From assembly GCA_036636255.1 (NCBI GenBank), contig JAVWOV010000019.1, positions 1 through 14,724 on the forward strand: a stretch of DNA of 14,724 bases, given 5' to 3'. A program made the position numbers and the translations under genes. Position 1 is the stretch's first letter. Each line of letters starts with the position of its first letter. This DNA comes from CALVXC01 sp036636255. Lineage in GTDB: Bacteria > Bacillota_I > Bacilli_A > RF39 > UBA660. Below are positions 14,420-14,724 of this stretch, in pieces. Below the pieces are notes generated by a model. That model had not been told where the DNA came from. It did no database searches and saw only the letters and a list, made by a program, of their open reading frames with translations.

Positions 14420-14520
14420 GAATATATTTTACGTCGTAATGTTTTCGTAAGTATCGTCCGTTGATATTTTCGATAACTATTATCTTCGTTAACTTATTAA
14501 AGTCCAAGTGCTTAGTGGTT
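14420..14520 (-). ncRNA. glmS ribozyme/riboswitch (divergent, AU-rich)
   Basis: The minus-strand leader of glmS carries the ribozyme core in the right order. AGCACTTGGACTT (14512-14500) corresponds to the class consensus AGCGCCAGAACTT, with cleavage expected between A 14512 and G 14511. A short P1-like hairpin GACUU/AAGUU follows. Then GTTAACGAAGA, GTTATCGAAAATATC, CGGACGATACTTACGA and ACATTACGACG correspond to the conserved GTTGACGAGGA, TTTATCGAAATTTC, CGGCGGATGACTCCCGG and the P4 CATCACAACCG. Several G-C positions are replaced by A-U on both sides of the expected pairings. In the known class glucosamine-6-phosphate is the cofactor for self-cleavage, which destabilises the mRNA and gives feedback control. 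Placement upstream of glmS supports the call. Boundaries are approximate. Confidence 0.8.
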
Positions 14521-14549
14521 AGAGCTTTTGTGTCTCCTTTCTATTATTT

Positions 14550-14578
14550 ATTATAGTATAGTTTGCGTTTTATTTCAA
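14550..14578 (-). promoter_or_regulatory. SigA-type promoter of glmS
   Basis: Minus strand -35 TTGAAA (14578-14573), 17-nt spacer, -10 TATAAT (14555-14550). Transcription would start near 14543, giving a leader of about 187 nt that contains the whole ribozyme. Confidence 0.75.
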
Positions 14579-14608
14579 TATTAATATTTTTTGTTTACAT
14601 TTTTATGA

Positions 14609-14653
14609 TTATCATATGATATTGTCATAGTATGTTATCATTTGATTTTGTCA
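14609..14653. repeat. Two 19-bp direct repeats with a palindrome
   Basis: TTATCATATGATATTGTCA (14609-14627) and TTATCATTTGATTTTGTCA (14635-14653) differ at two positions and have a 26-bp period. The first contains the perfect 12-bp palindrome TATCATATGATA (14610-14621). They lie upstream of the glmS -35 and cover the -35 of a rightward promoter, so they may be binding sites for a regulator of the gene beyond the edge. Confidence 0.55.
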
Positions 14654-14669
14654 CAAGATAATATATAAT
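14642..14669 (+). promoter_or_regulatory. Possible rightward promoter at the window edge
   Basis: -35 TTGATT (14642-14647), 16-nt spacer, -10 TATAAT (14664-14669) on the plus strand. No coding sequence begins before the window ends. The following 50 bp hold a weak CACA/TGTG hairpin (14696-14707) and nothing else I can name. Confidence 0.4.
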
Positions 14670-14724
14670 AATTGGATCTAGGTCAAGTTTTTAGACACAT
14701 TTTTGTGGACATATTTAAATTTAT

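Noticed and set aside
14495..14530. tRNA-like D-arm (AGTGGTTAGAGC) on the plus strand
   Set aside because: No acceptor stem, anticodon arm or T-arm can be formed around it. The segment is explained by the glmS leader on the other strand.
14670..14724. Terminal inverted repeat of an insertion sequence
   Set aside because: The GACACATTTTTGTGGAC-like segment is vaguely IS-end-like, but the hairpin is only 4 bp, no target duplication is visible and no transposase lies in the window.
1..14724. Alternative genetic code (UGA as tryptophan)
   Set aside because: All intact genes use TGG for tryptophan and the cysteine desulfurase ends at TGA. The internal stops in the two pseudogenes include TAA and TAG as well as TGA, so decay explains them.

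Overview
The window comes from a very AT-rich, standard-code, low-GC Gram-positive bacterium that carries endospore genes. Tryptophan is read from TGG and TGA is used as a stop, so it is not a UGA-Trp Mollicute. The spoIIA/sigF/spoVA cluster, the strong AGGTGA/GGAGG ribosome-binding sites and the AT bias suggest an uncultivated or gut-type member of the Bacilli (Erysipelotrichia/RF39-like). That placement is inference; no rRNA is present.

Layout, left to right. (1) Positions 1-327 hold the decayed 3' end of a DUF2207-type membrane protein gene. It is followed by a small tail-anchored protein on the minus strand, and the two are separated by a bidirectional terminator. (2) A PadR-family repressor gene overlaps a gene for a HAAS/DUF1700-type membrane protein, and this pair ends at a strong terminator. 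A separate gene for a 531-residue exported, C-terminally anchored protein of unknown function follows. (3) A reduced sporulation cluster follows the classical Bacillus order, spoIIAA-sigF-(terminator)-spoVAC-spoVAD-spoVAE. spoIIAB is absent, and the SpoIIAA phosphoacceptor serine is replaced by lysine. (4) A minus-strand NAD-dependent epimerase gene converges on spoVAE. (5) A tightly overlapping four-gene plus-strand operon encodes a YitT-family membrane protein, a NifS-type cysteine desulfurase, a mini-thioredoxin and a CcdA/DsbD-like transmembrane thiol carrier with an exported CxxC domain. (6) A metallophosphoesterase pseudogene meets glmS (minus strand) across a perfect-stem terminator. 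(7) glmS has a long leader that contains an unusually AU-rich glmS ribozyme. The right edge has short direct repeats and a rightward promoter for a gene outside the window.

How the genes work together. SpoIIAA and sigma F are the early forespore switch. SpoVAC/AD/AE form the dipicolinic-acid channel and its accessory protein. The YitT-NifS-Trx-CcdA operon reads as a sulfur-mobilising and transmembrane thiol-electron route. GlmS supplies glucosamine-6-phosphate for the cell wall and is probably feedback-controlled by its ribozyme. Most promoters in the window sit almost directly against the Shine-Dalgarno sequence, so the glmS leader stands out as the only long one. The plus strand is enriched in G and T even across minus-strand genes, which suggests it is the leading strand of replication.
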